Under the pieces are notes generated by a model that saw only the letters and a program-made list of their open reading frames with translations, was not told the DNA's origin and did not search any database. DNA of 64,000 nt from Alphaproteobacteria bacterium (GTDB lineage Bacteria > Pseudomonadota > Alphaproteobacteria > Sphingomonadales > Sphingomonadaceae): contig JAUHWC010000001.1 of the NCBI GenBank assembly GCA_030424845.1, positions 1-64,000 of the forward strand, in the 5' to 3' direction. The translations under genes were made by a program, and so were the position numbers. This document shows positions 61,358 through 64,000 of this stretch, in pieces; the stretch's first letter is position 1; every line of letters begins with the position of its first letter.

Positions 61358-62340
61358 TCTGCAAAGGGCAGGTCGCGCCTCGACAGGAGGTGGGGAGCCA
61401 TCGAAAGGCCGTCCGGCCCCTCTCGATAGGCGGCGATCTCTCTTTCCATCATTTCCGCACGTCTTTCCGGTGAGTGGTAACGTCTGCTGCGCAGCAATCC
61501 ACCACCCAGGCTGCGGCTGACATCGGATCGCCAGAAGTGCGGTGCGATAGCGGGATCGAAACCGGCGTTGGCGAGAAGGTGTACAGAGAGCAGGTCCGCT
61601 TCAGCTTCGACCTCGCGGCCCAGCCTGCGGTTGCGCCCGAATTCGCCAAAGAATCCCCCATCGACGCCAGCATCGGAAAGACGCCGCCGATGTTCCAGCA
61701 CGGAGTGGGCAAGTTCGTGGGCAAAGACCACGGCCAATTGGTCATCATCGAGAATTGTGGCCATGCCGTAGCTGATCTGGATCACCCTTCCGTTGGATCG
61801 CGCGACACGGTCATTATCGGCCAGGACTTCAACCAGCGCGCGGCACCCTTGTGGAGCATCCAGTTCGACACTTTGCTGCTCTCCTGCGCGGCGATAGCTG
61901 AATCGCGGTGGCGAGGTAGAGTCACGCTGGGAGATGAGGTCGAAAATCGTGTCTCGCCGCGGCTCTCCATCCACCATGGCGAGGGCACTGAAGGGCACGC
62001 CATCAAGACCGATGATGCCATCATCGGGCATCAGCCCTGCCGCTTCAGCAGCCGAGCCGGGAACGATGGACAAGATGGCGACGCTGCCATCGGCAAACCA
62101 CCCGTCGAGCGGTGCTGAATACTGGTCCGAGCTATGCAGGATCATACCGGTCAAGGGCATGGTATTGCGACAAAGCTGCGCGTTGGCTTGCAGCATCCTG
62201 TCAGCGATCAGGGCCAGTCGCACATCCTGTGCTTGCAGCGCCGCATAACTTTGCGCGCGGGCATCGTCTTCCTGGGCACCCGCCGCACGGGGGAGGACGA
62301 TCAGCATGAGGCCGAGCAGGAGAACGCGCAGGAATTTCAC
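61354..62340 (-). CDS. M48-family metallopeptidase with PDZ domain
   Basis: The 328-residue secreted protein has a signal peptide (MKFLRVLLLGLMLIVLPRAAGAQ), a PDZ-like segment (about 75-150, VPGSAAEAAGLMPDDGIIGLDGVPF), and an M48 zinc protease domain with HELAHSVLEH and the third ligand EAEADLLSVHLL. It should act in periplasmic quality control. The start is GTG 62340. The PDZ domain stands before the protease domain. It is convergent with the flavin reductase (4 bp overlap). Confidence 0.87.
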   Translation of the reverse strand: MKFLRVLLLGLMLIVLPRAAGAQEDDARAQSYAALQAQDVRLALIADRMLQANAQLCRNTMPLTGMILHSSDQYSAPLDGWFADGSVAILSIVPGSAAEAAGLMPDDGIIGLDGVPFSALAMVDGEPRRDTIFDLISQRDSTSPPRFSYRRAGEQQSVELDAPQGCRALVEVLADNDRVARSNGRVIQISYGMATILDDDQLAVVFAHELAHSVLEHRRRLSDAGVDGGFFGEFGRNRRLGREVEAEADLLSVHLLANAGFDPAIAPHFWRSDVSRSLGGGLLRSRRYHSPERRAEMMEREIAAYREGPDGLSMAPHLLSRRDLPFAD

Positions 62341-62506
62341 GAGCGGATAGTGGCCTTTGTCTCAACGGGCTTCAAGATTGCTCACCTTACTTGCACTAGG
62401 AGCTGGTGGCGAAACCTAGGGACAGTGCGGCAAGCGCGCTTTCCTGCGGCTGAATATGCTGTAGGACAAGCCTCATCGACCGCGAGGCGAGCAGACAGGG
62501 GATGGC

Positions 62507-63505
62507 ATGCGATACCTGGTAACCGGCGCTGCAGGCTTTATCGGTGCTGCCGTATCGGACGCCCTGTTGGCGCGCGGGGATAGCGTCGTCGGGATCGATA
62601 ACCTCAATCACTACTACCAGGTTTCACTGAAGGAGGCGCGGCGCGACCGGTTGAATCGCCTTCATCCCGCCAATTTTGCCTTCATCAAGGTCGATTTTGC
62701 CGATCACGAGGCTCTGGAATCTGCCCTTGGGGACGAAGAGTTCGACCGGATCATCCATCTCGGTGCGCAACCGGGGGTGCGCTATTCGCTGGAGAATCCG
62801 CGCGCCTATATCGAGGCGAACATAAGCGGGCACCTGAATATCCTTGAACTGGCGCGCGCGCGGCAGGTGCAGCACATGGTCTATGCCAGTTCCAGTTCCG
62901 TCTATGGCGGGGCAGAGAAAGTGCCGTTCTCGGTCGAGGACCGGGTCGACCATCCGCTATCGCTCTACGCTGCAACCAAGAAGGCGGACGAGTTGATGAG
63001 CGAAACCTACGCCCATCTCTATCGCGTGCCGCAGACCGGCCTGCGCTTTTTCACGGTCTACGGGCCGTGGGGCAGGCCGGACATGATGGTGTGGATCTTC
63101 ACCCAGAAGATCCTGGCCGGCGAGCCGATCCCCGTCTTCAATGCGGGCGAGGTCTGGCGCGATTTCACCTATATCGATGATATTGTGGCAGGGGTGCTCG
63201 CAGCTGTTGATCATCCTCCGGCCGATGATGGCACGACAAAGGCGGGTGGTTCGACAAAGCCCCACGCAATCTACAACATCGGCAATCACATGTGCGAGAA
63301 ATTGCCTGACGTGATCGCCGTTCTGGAACAGGCATGTGGTCGCAAGGCCGAGATGCAGATGCTGCCTATGCAGCCTGGCGACGTGCCGCGCACCTATGCC
63401 GATATCGATGCGATCCAGCGCGACCTTGGCTATCGTCCGACAACCTCTGTCCATGTCGGTGTGCCGCGCTTCGTCGACTGGTTCCGCGAATTCCACGGAA
63501 TTTGA
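62507..63505 (+). CDS. NAD-dependent epimerase/dehydratase (UDP-glucuronate 4-epimerase-like)
   Basis: The 332-residue SDR has the NAD motif TGAAGFIGAAV, the catalytic Ser region MVYASSSSVYGG, the YAATKKADELMSETYAHLY motif (Tyr, Lys) and FFTVYGPWGRPDMMVWIFTQKIL, typical of UDP-glucuronate 4-epimerases. It makes UDP-galacturonate for surface polysaccharide. No polysaccharide genes are adjacent. ATG 62507. Confidence 0.9.
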   Translation: MRYLVTGAAGFIGAAVSDALLARGDSVVGIDNLNHYYQVSLKEARRDRLNRLHPANFAFIKVDFADHEALESALGDEEFDRIIHLGAQPGVRYSLENPRAYIEANISGHLNILELARARQVQHMVYASSSSVYGGAEKVPFSVEDRVDHPLSLYAATKKADELMSETYAHLYRVPQTGLRFFTVYGPWGRPDMMVWIFTQKILAGEPIPVFNAGEVWRDFTYIDDIVAGVLAAVDHPPADDGTTKAGGSTKPHAIYNIGNHMCEKLPDVIAVLEQACGRKAEMQMLPMQPGDVPRTYADIDAIQRDLGYRPTTSVHVGVPRFVDWFREFHGI

Positions 63506-63520
63506 AGAAGTCTCTCAGGC

Positions 63521-64000
63521 TCAGGATTGGCGCAAGGCTTCCGGCCCGATCTGGTCGATCGCGGTGAGACCCAGCATCGCCATGACCCGGGCTATCTCGG
63601 CCTGCAGCAGTTCCAGCGCGCGGGCGACGCCGGGCTCTCCTGCGGCTGCGAGGCCATAAAGAGTTGCCCTGCCGACCAAGACAAGGTCCGCACCTAGCGC
63701 AATCGCCTTCACCACGTCGCTGCCCCGGCGAACTCCGCTGTCCAGCATGATCGTCAGCTTGCCGCTGACAGCATCCGCGATGGCCGGCAAGGCGTCGATG
63801 GAGGCAATCGAGCCGTCGAGCGATCGCGCACCGTGGTTGGACACCACGATGGCATCAGCGCCCATCTCCACGGCCCTCACGGCATCTTCCGGATGAAGGA
63901 TGCCCTTGAGGACGAACTTGCCCTGCCACCGATCACGCAGCAGTTTCACGCCATCCCAATCGAGATCGTCCTGCTTGAACAGCGCGCCGGGCTTTGCACC
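63521..64000 (-). CDS. FMN-dependent alpha-hydroxy-acid dehydrogenase, partial (L-lactate dehydrogenase-like)
   Basis: Only the C-terminal part (about 160 residues) is in the window; the gene runs off the right edge. The visible motif VVSNHGARSLDGSIASIDALP carries the active-site His and Arg, followed by IMLDSGVRRGSDVVKAIALGADLVLVGR, the FMN phosphate site. Substrate (lactate, glycolate, mandelate) cannot be decided. It is convergent with the epimerase, 15 bp apart. Confidence 0.9.
   Translation of the reverse strand, partial: GAKPGALFKQDDLDWDGVKLLRDRWQGKFVLKGILHPEDAVRAVEMGADAIVVSNHGARSLDGSIASIDALPAIADAVSGKLTIMLDSGVRRGSDVVKAIALGADLVLVGRATLYGLAAAGEPGVARALELLQAEIARVMAMLGLTAIDQIGPEALRQS

Overview
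The window is a GC-rich, gene-dense chromosomal segment of an alphaproteobacterium, most likely from the Sphingomonadales (Erythrobacteraceae-like). This is inferred from gene content: an acetolactate synthase with a GEASIQMN thiamine-binding loop, PstA with a long N-terminal extension, a DUF4170 protein, RibB carrying an N-terminal helix-turn-helix and a decayed GTP cyclohydrolase II domain, and small secreted proteins with the CR..VTGSLTRR..C.TRDEW motif. No IS element, prophage, integron, CRISPR array, plasmid function or rRNA gene was seen. Nearly all genes are housekeeping; no intergenic gap reaches 300 bp.

Layout. 1-209: tail of the error-prone polymerase dnaE2. 312-9531 (minus strand): complete phosphate regulon phoR - OprP-type porin - pstS-pstC-pstA-pstB-phoU-phoB, with candidate Pho boxes before the porin, pstS and phoB. 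9720-9794: tRNA-Glu. 9876-16619: recJ, a pair of overlapping genes (unknown protein plus AHH-type nuclease), an orphan hybrid sensor kinase, and leuA behind a leucine attenuator with a Leu-rich leader peptide. 16906-21165: a YceI protein and the ilvB-ilvN-ilvC branched-chain genes. 21306-25385: miaA, serB, purL. 25471-34062 (mostly plus strand): xseB-ispA-coaD, a periplasmic cyclophilin, queA, an ABC exporter pair, a DUF481 outer-membrane protein, tgt and an M50-like membrane protease. 34135-38972 (minus): rpsD, two paralogous small secreted proteins, then the operon rpiB-glyA-(74 aa membrane protein)-nrdR-trmJ. 39068-44385: NTF2-like protein, a secreted unknown, two GMC oxidoreductases and a frameshifted aldo/keto reductase. 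44401-48824: rpoD, dnaG and a GatB/YqeY protein. 48992-54121 (plus): carA, carB, greA. 54184-56372 (minus): DUF4170 protein and a YqjD/YqjE-like envelope cluster. 56563-64000: eno, an aldo/keto reductase with ribH and ribB, a flavin reductase, an M48 peptidase, a UDP-sugar epimerase and the end of an FMN-dependent alpha-hydroxy-acid dehydrogenase.

How the genes work together. Under phosphate starvation PhoR/PhoB would turn on outer-membrane (porin) and inner-membrane (PstSCAB) phosphate uptake. leuA and ilvBNC give leucine, valine and isoleucine; leuA is predicted to be controlled by ribosome-mediated attenuation and the ilv genes show palindromes and hairpins in their leaders. queA and tgt act in tRNA queuosine synthesis, miaA and trmJ in other tRNA modifications. 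ribB/ribH and the divergent flavin reductase share an intergenic region with a helically phased array of TCACATT motifs. The most novel-looking signals are the leuA attenuator, the ribB operator array together with the HTH-fused RibB, the AHH nuclease pair, and the 11-bp periodic TCCAAC repeats plus inverted repeat downstream of eno.
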